Shown here piece after piece: positions 10,245-18,021 of a DNA stretch of 32,341 bases. Origin of the DNA: an uncultured Thiodictyon sp. (GTDB lineage: Bacteria > Pseudomonadota > Gammaproteobacteria > Chromatiales > Chromatiaceae). The translations under genes and the position numbers were made by a program. The stretch spans positions 1-32,341 of the forward strand of contig NZ_CAIKKU010000333.1 in the NCBI RefSeq assembly GCF_903828115.1, written 5' to 3'. Every line of letters begins with the position of its first letter. Within the stretch, counting starts at the first letter, position 1. The notes beneath the pieces are model-generated. The model had not been told where the DNA came from. It ran no database searches and saw nothing but the letters and a program-made list of their open reading frames with translations.

Positions 10245-11291
10245 ATGACGATACCGGGACCCCAAGCAACGCGCTTTACGGCCCGCACCGAACCCGCTGG
10301 GCGCTCTTTCGACGTGGCGCCCGGGGAGACCCTGCTGGCCGCCGCCCTGCGCCAGGCGGTCGGCCTGCCCTACGGTTGCCGCAACGGCACCTGCGGCTCC
10401 TGCGCCGCGCGCCTGCTCGCCGGCCAGGTGACCTACCCGAGCGGCAAGACCGAGGGCCTGGCGGGCAAGCCGACGGACTCCTGCCTCACCTGCCAGGCGG
10501 TCCCACTGACCGACATCGTACTCCAGGTCGCGCAGATCAAGGGGATCGCCCGGCTCGAAGTCCGCATCCTGCCCTGTCGGGTCGCGCGCAAAGAGCCGCT
10601 CTGCCACGACGTGGTGCGCCTGCTCCTTAAGCTCCCGGAGGGGCAGCGGCTCCAGTTCCTCGCCGGGCAATACCTGGAATTCATCCTGCGCGACGGGCGC
10701 CGCCGCGCCTTCTCCATCGCCAACGCCCCCCATGACGACGCCTTCATCGAACTGCATGTGCGCCGCGTTCCCCAGGGCCGGTTCACCGGCTGGATCTTCG
10801 AGGAGCTGCAGGAGAAGTCCATCCTGCGCATCCAGGCGCCGCTCGGCACCTTCACCCTGCGCGAGGAGTCCGAGCGGCCGCTGCTCCTGATCGGCGGCGG
10901 CACCGGCTTCGCGCCGCTCAAGGGAATGATCGAGCACGCCTTTCATGTCGGCATCGAGCGCCCCATGCACCTCTACCGGGGGGTGCGCTCGCGGCCTGAT
11001 CTGTACCTGCCCGAACTGCCCCGCGACTGGGCGCGGGCGCACGCCAACCTGCGCTACACCCCGGTCCTCTCGCAACCGGACCCGGACTGGAGCGGGCGCA
11101 CCGGCCTGGTCCACGCGGCGGTCGCGGCCGACTACCCGGATCTGAGCGGGTTCGACGTCTATTTGAGCGGCCCGCCGCCGATGGTCGAGGCCGGCCGCCG
11201 CGCCTTCGCCGCCGCCGGCCTGCCGCCCGAGCACCTGTTTTCCGACGCCTTCGAGTATGGCTCCGATGCGTCCGCCAAACCGCTCGACTGA
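10245..11291 (+). CDS. [2Fe-2S] ferredoxin/FAD/NAD(P)H oxidoreductase (CDP-6-deoxy-delta-3,4-glucoseen reductase-like)
   Basis: The 348-residue protein has an N-terminal plant-type ferredoxin domain with the cluster ligands CRNGTCGSC followed by the fourth Cys in SCLTC (about residues 44-85). A flavin-binding domain contains RRAFSIANAP, the RxxS flavin motif. The NAD(P)H-binding domain starts LLLIGGGTGFAPLKG and ends with the YLSGPPPMVEA and EYG-containing tail. The protein passes electrons from NAD(P)H through FAD to the iron-sulfur cluster. The family includes AscD-type sugar reductases and oxygenase reductases, and no oxygenase partner is nearby. Its divergence from an SDR epimerase could fit sugar metabolism, but this is weak inference. 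Confidence 0.88.
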   Translation: MTIPGPQATRFTARTEPAGRSFDVAPGETLLAAALRQAVGLPYGCRNGTCGSCAARLLAGQVTYPSGKTEGLAGKPTDSCLTCQAVPLTDIVLQVAQIKGIARLEVRILPCRVARKEPLCHDVVRLLLKLPEGQRLQFLAGQYLEFILRDGRRRAFSIANAPHDDAFIELHVRRVPQGRFTGWIFEELQEKSILRIQAPLGTFTLREESERPLLLIGGGTGFAPLKGMIEHAFHVGIERPMHLYRGVRSRPDLYLPELPRDWARAHANLRYTPVLSQPDPDWSGRTGLVHAAVAADYPDLSGFDVYLSGPPPMVEAGRRAFAAAGLPPEHLFSDAFEYGSDASAKPLD

Positions 11292-11427
11292 GGCCCCGGC
11301 GCCCGCCCTGGCCTGGGCACACCAGACACCCACCGCTGCCGCGGCCCTTGCCTGCGACACCCTTCAGCGGTCAAACTCCCGGGCCCGGCCGGGGTTTGCC
11401 CCGACCAAGACCATGAGGATCGACCCG

Positions 11428-12060
11428 ATGCGTCCAGCCCCAACCGGCATCGCCCTCGTCGTGCTCGCCCTACTCAGTGCCCTCCTGGGTGCCGGCTGCT
11501 CATCGACGCCCCAACTTACCTCCACTTGGCGTGACCCGGGGGCCGCCCCCAGGCCCTATCGTAACCTGGTGGTCTTCGGTATCGCCGCCAACGGCAACGT
11601 CCGGCGCGCCTATGAGAACACCTTCGTCGTTGCGCTGCGGGCGCGCGGGGTCAAGGCGCGGGCCGGCCATGACCTGCTGCCCGCGGGCGGTCTGGGCGAG
11701 GTCAACGCGGTCACGCGGGCGGTCGGCCAGTCCGGGGCGGACGGGATCATCGTCACCCACCTGGTGGGCGCAACCGCCCAGACCGTCGTTGTCCCACCCC
11801 GCAGCTATGTCGACCCGAACCTCTACGGCAGCCTCTACCCCTATTATCAACGCGTCTTCGGCTATGTCACCGAGCCCGGCTACTACGCCACCTACCCGGT
11901 GCTCCAGTTGGAGACCAATCTCTACGACGCCGCCCGCCAAAAACTGGTCTGGTCCACCCGCTCCGAGACCATGGACCCCGGCTCGGAGACGACCACCATT
12001 AAGGACGTTATCGCCGCCGTCACCCAGGGCCTGGCCGCCGCCGGCTATCTCCCCAACTAG
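11428..12060 (+). CDS. Putative lipoprotein
   Basis: The 210-residue protein has a signal peptide with a hydrophobic core (IALVVLALLSALL) ending in GAGC, a plausible although not ideal lipobox with Cys about 25. The mature part starts SSTPQLTSTWRDP and is followed by a mixed alpha/beta domain. This resembles DUF4136-like or other small periplasmic lipoproteins at a general level only. The ATG at 11428 is preferred over 11413 because GAGG precedes it. It is the last intact chromosomal gene before the integrated element and lies 42 bp upstream of the interrupted membrane-protein gene, so the two may once have formed one transcription unit. Confidence 0.65.
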   Translation: MRPAPTGIALVVLALLSALLGAGCSSTPQLTSTWRDPGAAPRPYRNLVVFGIAANGNVRRAYENTFVVALRARGVKARAGHDLLPAGGLGEVNAVTRAVGQSGADGIIVTHLVGATAQTVVVPPRSYVDPNLYGSLYPYYQRVFGYVTEPGYYATYPVLQLETNLYDAARQKLVWSTRSETMDPGSETTTIKDVIAAVTQGLAAAGYLPN

Positions 12061-12102
12061 CGCTGGAGCCGCTGGGCGGGCCGCGCGCCGGCCCGACACG
12101 TA

Positions 12103-12264
12103 ATGATGCTCGACTATCGCAACTACTTCGCGGCGCTCACCCGACTCAAGAGTCCCTGGTATCACTGGTACCAGGGTCACCCCATTTTCCATGTTCATCC
12201 GCGTTCATTTTCGATCATAACCCGCTGTTTCTCCGTTCGCCGCCCTCCCGGTGAACGCCGCTGA
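12103..12264 (+). pseudogene. 5' fragment of the small membrane-protein gene interrupted by the element
   Basis: Starting ATG-ATG at 12103, the frame encodes MMLDYRNYFAALTRLKSPWYHWYQG. It then passes through the left attachment core into element DNA and stops at 12264 after about 28 unrelated residues. The segment LKSPWYHWYQG is identical to residues 11-21 of the reading frame at 28207, which carries the missing downstream part. Joining host left flank to host right flank across the core restores one continuous gene. The 53-residue remnant is unlikely to be functional. Confidence 0.85.
12145..12176 (+). repeat. attL: left attachment repeat of the element
   Basis: This is the left copy of the 32-bp repeat. 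The last 23 bp read as CCCTGGTA, spacer TCACTGG, TACCAGGG. Perfect 8-bp inverted arms around a 7-bp spacer are the expected layout of a tyrosine-recombinase core site with its overlap region. It differs from the right copy at one base (T at 12153). Confidence 0.9.
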
Positions 12265-12306
12265 ATGTGCTAGTATACGGTTCGTTCCGTCCCTATTCCG
12301 TCCCTG
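12251..12306 (+). promoter_or_regulatory. Integrase promoter overlapping the left arm-type repeat
   Basis: An extended -10 (TGC-TAGTAT, hexamer 12271-12276) lies about 45 bp before the integrase ATG. A poor -35 lies near 12251. The -10 overlaps the 34-bp repeat 12273-12306, which contains two tandem TTCCGTCCCT units. The same repeat occurs near the right end at 28127-28160. Integrase binding there could repress its own transcription, which is inference. Confidence 0.5.
12273..12306 (+). repeat. Left arm-type repeat (34 bp, matches 28127-28160)
   Basis: It begins GTATACGG and ends with two 11-bp-spaced copies of TTCCGTCCCT. It matches the right copy at 32 of 34 positions, in the same orientation. 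It lies about 110 bp inside the core repeat, at the mirror-image distance of the right copy. It is a candidate integrase arm-binding site. Confidence 0.75.
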
Positions 12307-12321
12307 GCACCGGAGGAGACC

Positions 12322-13659
12322 ATGGCCAAGGCCCGTCTGACTGATACCCGCATCGCCGCGTTCAACCCGACCAGCGAGGGCTGGTTGCGTGACACCGAGA
12401 CCCACCTGAGCGTGCGCGCCCGTCCGTCCGGCGCCAAGACCTACTTTTTCAGGTCTACCCTGGCCTATCGGGACATCAAGATGACCATCGGCGAAGTCGG
12501 CGCCGTGGCCCTGCCGGATGCGCGGACCAAGGCGCAGTTGTGGCAAGGCATGATCGAGGACGGCCGCGACCCGCGGGAGGTCCTGAAGGAACAGGAACAG
12601 GAGCACGCCGCCGCGACGGCCGCCAAGCTGGCCGCCGCGCAAGCCGCCGACCGGGAAACCAGCCGCCGGGAAGCCCCTGCGCTGGACGCCTGGACCGCCT
12701 ACGTGCAAGCCCGCCGGCCGAGGTGGGGCGAGCACATCCGGTTCGATCACGAACGGGTGAGTTGTGAAGGTGGCCAGCCGATCACCCGCGGGAAATGCTC
12801 TACGACAGACGGCACGACCCAGCCCGGCGCCCTGCGCCCCCTGCTGCTACTGCCGCTCGCCAAGATCGACAACGCGCGGGTGGCCGCTTGGCTCAAGACC
12901 GAGGTCGCCCGCCGCCCGGGGCACGCTGGGCTTGCCTTCCGACTGCTGCGCGCCTTCCTCAACTGGTGCGCGTCGCACCCTGACTATGCCGACCAGGTAC
13001 GCGCCGACGCCTGTACCGCACGGTCAGTGCGCGACGAGGTTCCCGAAGTCCGGGCCAAGGACGACTGCCTGCAGCGCGAGCAACTTCGTGCGTGGTTCGA
13101 GAAGGTGCGTCAGATCCCCAACCCGGGCATTTCGGCCTATCTGCAAGCCCTGCTGCTGACCGGCGCCCGCCGGGAGGAACTGGCCGCGCTGCGCTGGGAC
13201 GACGTGGGGTTTCAGTGGTCTACGCTGACCATCCACGACAAGGTGGAAGGCGAGCGGACCATCCCGTTGACCCCCTATGTCGGCGCCCTCATGGCCGCCC
13301 TGCCACGCCGCAACGAATGGGTGTTCAGTAGCCCAGCGTCGCAGTCCGGCCGACTGATCGAGCACGGCAAGCCGCACCGTCAAGCCTGCGCCGCCGCCGG
13401 GATCGAGGGGTTGACGCTCCACGGGTTGCGCCGCTCCTTTGGCACCCTCGCCGAGTGGGTCGAGGTCCCCGTGGGCATCGTCGCGCAGATCATGGGCCAC
13501 AAGCCGAGCGCCACGGCCGAGAAGCATTACCGCCGCCGGCCGGTAGACCTCCTGCGCCTGTGGCACACCAAGATCGAGGGGTGGGTTCTGACCGAGGCCG
13601 GGATCGCGCAGCCCACCGCCGATCAGGCCCCCGGCCTGCGCGTGGTCGGCGCACGGTAA
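12322..13659 (+). CDS. Tyrosine site-specific integrase
   Basis: The 445-residue phage/island-type integrase has an N-terminal DUF4102-like arm-binding region (residues 1-85), a core-binding domain and a C-terminal catalytic domain. The catalytic residues are visible: Arg283 (TGARREEL), His367-x-x-Arg370 (HGLRR), His393 (MGHKPS) and nucleophile Tyr403 (KHYRRR). Between about 147 and 175 an unusual Cys/Gly/Thr-rich insert (SCEGG...GKCSTTDG) interrupts the core-binding region. The ATG follows a strong GGAGGAG site. It is the first gene inside attL and reads into the element. It is expected to catalyse recombination at the 8-7-8 core described at both ends. Confidence 0.95.
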   Translation: MAKARLTDTRIAAFNPTSEGWLRDTETHLSVRARPSGAKTYFFRSTLAYRDIKMTIGEVGAVALPDARTKAQLWQGMIEDGRDPREVLKEQEQEHAAATAAKLAAAQAADRETSRREAPALDAWTAYVQARRPRWGEHIRFDHERVSCEGGQPITRGKCSTTDGTTQPGALRPLLLLPLAKIDNARVAAWLKTEVARRPGHAGLAFRLLRAFLNWCASHPDYADQVRADACTARSVRDEVPEVRAKDDCLQREQLRAWFEKVRQIPNPGISAYLQALLLTGARREELAALRWDDVGFQWSTLTIHDKVEGERTIPLTPYVGALMAALPRRNEWVFSSPASQSGRLIEHGKPHRQACAAAGIEGLTLHGLRRSFGTLAEWVEVPVGIVAQIMGHKPSATAEKHYRRRPVDLLRLWHTKIEGWVLTEAGIAQPTADQAPGLRVVGAR

Positions 13660-13686
13660 CCCACAACCCAACCCCGGAGCGCCCCT

Positions 13687-14058
13687 ATGACCACCTTCGT
13701 TCTTGACACCCTGGCCTATACCGACACCCTCAAGGCGGGCGGGTTCAGTCCCCAGCAAGCCGAAACGCAGTCGCGCGCACTGGCTGAAATCCTGGACCGG
13801 CAAATGGCGACCAAGGCCGAAATCGCCGACCACGAGAACAACCTGCGGCGCGACCTTCGCGAGGTCGAACTGCGGTTGGATGCGCGGATTCGCGAGACGG
13901 AACTGAAGCTGGACGCGCGGATTCGTGAGATTGAACTGAAGCTGGAAACCAAGCTGGCTGAGACCAAGGCCGACCTGACCCGTTGGGTCATTGGCGCGGG
14001 CTTCCTTCAGACCACCATCGTGGTGGGCGTTTTGCTGAAGGTCGCCAAGCTGATTTAG
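13687..14058 (+). CDS. Coiled-coil protein with C-terminal membrane helix (DUF1640-like)
   Basis: The 123-residue protein has an N-terminal region (FVLDTLAYTDTLKAGGFSPQ, then QAETQSRALAEIL) that matches the DUF1640/CCDC90-like pattern. A long heptad region follows, containing near-perfect internal repeats LDARIRETELK and LDARIREIELK. These are encoded by a tandem DNA duplication at about 13876-13945. A single C-terminal hydrophobic helix ends in LKVAKLI. It probably forms a membrane-tethered trimeric or dimeric coiled coil. The function in mobile elements is not known. It lies 17 bp before the next small coiled-coil gene. Confidence 0.75.
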   Translation: MTTFVLDTLAYTDTLKAGGFSPQQAETQSRALAEILDRQMATKAEIADHENNLRRDLREVELRLDARIRETELKLDARIREIELKLETKLAETKADLTRWVIGAGFLQTTIVVGVLLKVAKLI

Positions 14059-14075
14059 CACAGGAGCACACCACC

Positions 14076-14300
14076 ATGACCGCAGACATTGAAAGCCTGG
14101 TACTCGAACACTTGCGCGCGATGCGAGGGGATATTGCAGACATCAAGCAACGCCTCGACCGGATGGACCTGCGGCTGTCTGTCATCGAACAGACGGTGGG
14201 CGGCCTGTATGCCCTGTCGGCCAGCGACCGGGAAACCCTGCAAACCGTTATTCACCGCGTTGAGCGCATCGAACGGCGGTTGGAGTTGACAGAGAACTGA
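14076..14300 (+). CDS. Small coiled-coil protein
   Basis: The 74-residue protein begins MTADIESLVLEHLRAMRGDI and continues with heptad repeats (IKQRLDRMDLRLSVIEQTV; IHRVERIERRLEL). No membrane segment is seen. It starts 17 bp after the DUF1640-like gene with AGGAG upstream, so the two are probably co-expressed and may form a mixed coiled coil. Similar short proteins occur as accessory hypothetical genes in proteobacterial genomes. No function is assigned. Confidence 0.65.
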   Translation: MTADIESLVLEHLRAMRGDIADIKQRLDRMDLRLSVIEQTVGGLYALSASDRETLQTVIHRVERIERRLELTEN

Positions 14301-14309
14301 TCCAGTTAC

Positions 14310-14365
14310 GGCCGCGCCTACCCCGACGGGGGGAATGCCGGGCACCTTCCCCGGCTGGCGCGGCC
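14310..14365. terminator. GC-rich hairpin between the coiled-coil pair and the next gene
   Basis: Perfect 9-bp arms GGCCGCGCC (14310-14318) and GGCGCGGCC (14357-14365) enclose a second GC-rich stem (GCCGGG/CCCGGC). There is no T-tract. It could act as a terminator, attenuator or RNA-stabilising hairpin between 14300 and the ATG at 14401. Confidence 0.45.
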
Positions 14366-14400
14366 CCCTCTTGAAGGCTTGCGCGTGAAGGTGCGCGACC

Positions 14401-15162
14401 ATGAATGTAGTCTTCAACATCGACGGACGGGAGGCAATCCCGGTGCGAGCGATTCCGTTCATTATGAGGTGGAAGCGATGGTCAGTAGGAGTAAGCATAC
14501 TTGCCCAAAGCGCGAAAAATGGTAACCCAATTCCCGCCTATGAAATCGACAGTGGCGGTGAAGTAGAGGATTTTGATTCATTGCGCTGGGGCCGCTTGAA
14601 CGCTTGGCCGAGCGGGGTGTTCTTTTATCGCAAGGACTTCGAGAAAGTCTTTGGTGAAATCCTTGACCGAATGCCCCCGCAAGGCGTGAAAATCGTTAAC
14701 GGAAGATATGAATTCAATTACAACCCCGACCTCAACGACGAACAGCGCGCATACATCCTTGTAGGCTTCGAGCGGTTACTGTCAGGCCCCGAGGTATCCG
14801 CGGCCCCGCCTCGTCCCGACGAAGTGCCCGCGCCGAGCGATCAGGACCCGGACAATCCGCAAGCCTTGCTGCTGAGGATCGTTAAGGAACTGGAGCGGTA
14901 CGCCGAGGAAACCCACCAGCCATTCAACCGCACCGCCATGCCCGGACTGCTGGGAGATAGCGCCGACACAGAGGGCTCTTTACATTGGTTGTGCGCCCAG
15001 CTTGACCCGCAGTTCAGGAAATCGCACAGGCAATTTGAACGGTACAGGGCCGGAGTGTGTGCCGTTGAGAAATTCGCTACGGCGAGCGATTTCTACCGCC
15101 AGGCGCTACCCCACATGGCGCCATTGTTCGCTTCTGTGGCTCCTGATCCGAAGCGCCGATAA
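14401..15162 (+). CDS. Hypothetical protein of unknown family
   Basis: The 253-residue protein begins MNVVFNIDGREAIPVRAIPF, with AAGGTG as ribosome site. The N-terminal half is a compact mixed domain (DFDSLRWGRLNAWPSGVFFY). A Pro/Asp-rich linker near residues 135-155 leads to a helical C-terminal domain (LLLRIVKELERYAEE; HWLCAQLDPQFRKSHRQFERY). Base composition is less GC-rich than the replication genes downstream, suggesting separate acquisition. The 3' end contains one copy of the CCACATGGCGCC motif that recurs downstream. I do not recognise the family; it could be a DNA-binding regulator of the element. Confidence 0.6.
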   Translation: MNVVFNIDGREAIPVRAIPFIMRWKRWSVGVSILAQSAKNGNPIPAYEIDSGGEVEDFDSLRWGRLNAWPSGVFFYRKDFEKVFGEILDRMPPQGVKIVNGRYEFNYNPDLNDEQRAYILVGFERLLSGPEVSAAPPRPDEVPAPSDQDPDNPQALLLRIVKELERYAEETHQPFNRTAMPGLLGDSADTEGSLHWLCAQLDPQFRKSHRQFERYRAGVCAVEKFATASDFYRQALPHMAPLFASVAPDPKRR

Positions 15163-15240
15163 ACTAGGATAAACAATATATTGGGCCTTACCCCACATGG
15201 CGCCACATGGCGCCATTTTTCATTTTGGCGCCATGTGGCG
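15111..15240. promoter_or_regulatory. Cluster of CCACATGGCGCC motifs, candidate operator
   Basis: Four copies of the 12-mer lie at 15111-15122, 15193-15204 and 15203-15214 (direct) and 15227-15238 (inverted). The last two form a perfect 14-bp stem (15201-15214 with 15227-15240) around a 12-nt A/T-rich loop. The cluster sits in the gap before the HTH gene and its long operon, so a regulator-binding or replication role is likely. This is inference. Confidence 0.6.
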
Positions 15241-15318
15241 GTATAGCGCGCCTTAACTCGCCTGCATACAGTGACCCCCATCAGACGGCACCCGCCGCCG
15301 AAACCAGGAGGTCACCGT

Positions 15319-15591
15319 ATGCCATCCCCCGCTGCTGCCGCCCCGCCGCGCGGCTATACCACTGAACAGACCGCCGGCATCCTGCTAGCCAAGCCGAATA
15401 CCTTGCGCGTCGCTTTATGCGAACGCGGTGAGTACCTTGGAATCCGCCCGGTCAAACTCGCCAACCGCCGCCTTCTCTGGCCGGCAGATCAGGTCGATGC
15501 CGTTGCCCGTGGCGAGTCGGCCCAGGCCGCCACCGTACCCGCCGCCCGCCGCCAGGCCAGCACCAGCCCACTGCCGGGCGGCCGGGCATGA
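15319..15591 (+). CDS. Small helix-turn-helix DNA-binding protein
   Basis: The 90-residue protein carries the HTH-like segment YTTEQTAGILLAKPNTLRVAL followed by RPVKLANRRLLWPADQVDAV. This is the layout of excisionase/MerR-type winged HTH proteins that read a short site. The ATG at 15319 is chosen for AGGAGGT at ideal distance; an upstream GTG at 15271 is less likely. Its stop overlaps the exonuclease start (ATGA). It is first in the replication/recombination operon and directly downstream of the CCACATGGCGCC cluster, so it is a good candidate autoregulator or excisionase. Confidence 0.75.
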   Translation: MPSPAAAAPPRGYTTEQTAGILLAKPNTLRVALCERGEYLGIRPVKLANRRLLWPADQVDAVARGESAQAATVPAARRQASTSPLPGGRA

Positions 15592-16541
15592 GCGCGCCCA
15601 GTCTCGACATTGCAGCCGCCCATCGCGAGCGGATCGGATGCTCGCTGATCGCTCAGGCACTGGGGCTTAGCACCTGGGGGACTGCCTACCAGCTTTGGGA
15701 GCAATACACCGGCCGCGCCGAGTGGCCCGACATCGGCGACGAGCTGCGCGTTGCAATCGGTGAACCACTGGAGCCAGTCCTGCGCCCGTTCGTTGCTGCG
15801 CGCTTGGGGCGCGAACTGCGGCGGGATCGCCGCGAATACCTGCACCCCACCTTGCCATTGATTGGGCACGTCGATTATCGCGCCGAGCGGTTGGATGGAG
15901 AACCCAAGCGCCCAATCGTGGACATGAAAACATCCCTTGGGTTCGGCGCCCGACACCGCTTTGGGGCGGACGGCACCGACGAGGTTGACGACGGGGTACT
16001 CCTTCAGATGCAAGGCTATCTGATGCTGACGGGCGCCGAATCCGCTTTCGTCGCCGCCCTGGTGCCCGGTCCGGAATTGAAAATCTACCCGGTCAGGTCC
16101 GACTTGGAACTTCAAGAGATGATCGCCGCAGGCATCGCGGAGTTCTGGCGACACGTCCAGTCAGACACCCCGCCCGATCCGCACTCCGAGCTTGAGGCCC
16201 GCCAGCGCTGGGCGCGGCACCAGCCAGGAAAGACCGTTGAAGTCGATCCGGGCATCTACGCCGACGCACGCGAATTGCTGCGGATCAAGGCCGAACTCAA
16301 GGCGCTTGAGGACGCAGAGAAGTCGATCCGCGACCGACTCATCCCCGCCATCGGCGACGCGGATACGGTGACCTTCGATGGGCGCCAAGTCCTCACCTAC
16401 CGTGCCAACAAGGACAGCCCTAAGACCGATTGGCGCGCCATCGCCGAAACCCTCAAAGCCCCGGCTGAACTGATCGAGGCCCACACCATCAACGCCCCCG
16501 GCGCCCGCGTGCTGCGCCTGGCGAAGGAGATGCCCGCGTGA
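15588..16541 (+). CDS. YqaJ-type viral recombinase exonuclease
   Basis: The 317-residue lambda-exonuclease/YqaJ-fold nuclease shows these conserved acidic and Lys positions: Glu59/Glu62 in GEPLEP, Asp96 in GHVDY, Asp112-x-Lys114 in VDMKTS, and Gln in LLQMQGYLML. The family degrades one strand of double-stranded ends 5' to 3', giving single strands for the paired annealase. The C-terminal third is a helical extension. The start ATG overlaps the HTH stop and the end overlaps the RecT start (GTGA), so the two form a RecE/RecT-like pair for recombination of element DNA. Confidence 0.9.
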   Translation: MSAPSLDIAAAHRERIGCSLIAQALGLSTWGTAYQLWEQYTGRAEWPDIGDELRVAIGEPLEPVLRPFVAARLGRELRRDRREYLHPTLPLIGHVDYRAERLDGEPKRPIVDMKTSLGFGARHRFGADGTDEVDDGVLLQMQGYLMLTGAESAFVAALVPGPELKIYPVRSDLELQEMIAAGIAEFWRHVQSDTPPDPHSELEARQRWARHQPGKTVEVDPGIYADARELLRIKAELKALEDAEKSIRDRLIPAIGDADTVTFDGRQVLTYRANKDSPKTDWRAIAETLKAPAELIEAHTINAPGARVLRLAKEMPA

Positions 16542-17644
16542 ATACGAACCTGCAAACCGAACTCGTCATCACGCAACCCAGCGTCACGACGCAAGGCTTG
16601 ATCTTCGACCCTACGACGATCCGCACCATGCAATCAATGGCCGAGGCTATGGCGTCCGCTCGGATCGCCATCCCGAAGCACTTGGCCGGAAGCCCCGGGG
16701 ATTGCCTGGCGATAGTCATGCAGGCTGCGCAGTGGCGGATGAACCCGTTCGCCGTGGCGCAGAAAACGCATGTCGTCAATGGCGTTCTCGGGTACGAGGC
16801 CCAGCTTGTAAATGCCGTTGTCAGTTCATCGGCGTTGCTGGCCACCCGCATCGGCTATGCCTGGGAAGGCGATTGGCGAGGGGTGAACGGCAAGACCGAC
16901 AAATCCGACGAACGCGCCTGCACGGTATCGGCGACCCTCATAGGTGAGTCCACTCCGCGCCCGCTCCGGGTGTCCATGGCCCAGGTCGGGGACGTGCGCA
17001 ACAGCCCGTTGTGGGTGAGCGACCCGCGGCAGCAACTGGCCTACCTCGCCACCAAACGTTGGGCGCGACTCCATGCGCCGGATGTCCTGCTGGGGGTCTA
17101 CACGGTTGACGAACTGCACGAGCCGCCCGAGCGCGCCATGGGGCAGGCCCATGTGGTCGCGGATAGCCCGGCGGATAGCCGCACGGCCGACGTGAAGGCG
17201 CGGCTGCGCCAGCGCACCGCCGCCCCCATTGCGCCGCCCCAGGACCCAGGGCCTGACTTGGCCGAGGTCCTGCGCCGGATTGCGGAGGCCGAAAGTCCGC
17301 AGGGGCTTCAGTCGGTCGCCGAGTTGGCGGCGAAGTTGACCGATGAAGACGCAAAAGCCGAAGCGCGCACGGCGTTTGCCGCTCGCCGCGACGCTCTCAT
17401 CACTCCCGATTCGCCGCTGGCTTGGCCGCAGTCTGACCCCGAGACCGGCGAACTGCGCGACATCCGCGGCTGCCCCTGGATCGAGGCCGCGCACAGCGCC
17501 AACAGGACCTGCAACGAGACCGGCGAGTGGCGGCGCAAGCGGGGTGTTGATCCGGAAGTGGCTGAGCGCCTGGAGCGAGACGCGACGGCGGACACTGCCG
17601 AGGACGCAACGGAGCCCCAGGACCACACGGAAAAGGCGCTGTAA
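16538..17644 (+). CDS. RecT-family single-strand annealing protein
   Basis: The 368-residue protein has a core with MNPFAVAQKTHVVNGVLGYEAQLVNAVV and WVSDPRQQLAYLATKRWARLHAPDVLLGVYTVDEL. These are hallmarks of RecT/Bet-type annealases used by phages. It anneals complementary single strands made by the neighbouring YqaJ exonuclease. The GTG start at 16538 overlaps the exonuclease stop. The C-terminal 130 residues contain an Ala/Glu-rich low-conservation linker and a compact end with Cys (RTCNETGEW). Confidence 0.88.
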   Translation: MNTNLQTELVITQPSVTTQGLIFDPTTIRTMQSMAEAMASARIAIPKHLAGSPGDCLAIVMQAAQWRMNPFAVAQKTHVVNGVLGYEAQLVNAVVSSSALLATRIGYAWEGDWRGVNGKTDKSDERACTVSATLIGESTPRPLRVSMAQVGDVRNSPLWVSDPRQQLAYLATKRWARLHAPDVLLGVYTVDELHEPPERAMGQAHVVADSPADSRTADVKARLRQRTAAPIAPPQDPGPDLAEVLRRIAEAESPQGLQSVAELAAKLTDEDAKAEARTAFAARRDALITPDSPLAWPQSDPETGELRDIRGCPWIEAAHSANRTCNETGEWRRKRGVDPEVAERLERDATADTAEDATEPQDHTEKAL

Positions 17645-17646
17645 CG

Positions 17647-18021
17647 ATGGACGGACCCGCCCCAGTCTTCGTAGACGCGCCGCTCTTTGAGTCCGCCGAC
17701 TGGTCTGCGGTCTACCTGGATCAGAACCGAAAGCACTGGTGCAGGTTGACCGATGGCCAACTGCTGCCGGTGTCCAGGGACGCGGCCGGCAACTGGACGA
17801 CCACCCGCGGTGAGGTTCTGATTTTCACACCAGAGGGGACCATCTTTAGGCCGGCGGATGATCCGATCATCCTCCCGGACCTGGATATCGAGCGCGAGGT
17901 TCTGGTCATCGCTGCCGCTCGACTCCGAGATGGGCGCCCGCTCGGGATCGAGGACGATGCGCGCGTGGGGCTTGCTCGCCGACGGGTGGAGTTATGGCGC
18001 CAACTGGAGGATGCCGCATGA
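17647..18021 (+). CDS. Hypothetical protein in the recombination operon
   Basis: The 124-residue protein begins MDGPAPVFVDAPLFESADW. An N-terminal beta-rich part (AVYLDQNRKHWCRLTDGQLLPV; GEVLIFTPEGTIFRP) is followed by a C-terminal helical part (EVLVIAAARLRDGRP; ARRRVELWRQLEDAA). No family is recognised. It starts 3 bp after the RecT stop and its TGA overlaps the ATG of the RepA-like ATPase. It is therefore translationally linked to recombination and replication genes. Confidence 0.6.
   Translation: MDGPAPVFVDAPLFESADWSAVYLDQNRKHWCRLTDGQLLPVSRDAAGNWTTTRGEVLIFTPEGTIFRPADDPIILPDLDIEREVLVIAAARLRDGRPLGIEDDARVGLARRRVELWRQLEDAA

Noticed and set aside
10218-11360. N-terminal extension of the epimerase frame across the reductase gene
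   Set aside because: The conserved Rossmann start lies right after the TTG at 10217, and the extension is antisense to a clear ferredoxin-reductase.
12103-12180. tRNA gene as integration target
   Set aside because: The repeat does not fold as a tRNA 3' end and matches coding sequence on both flanks.
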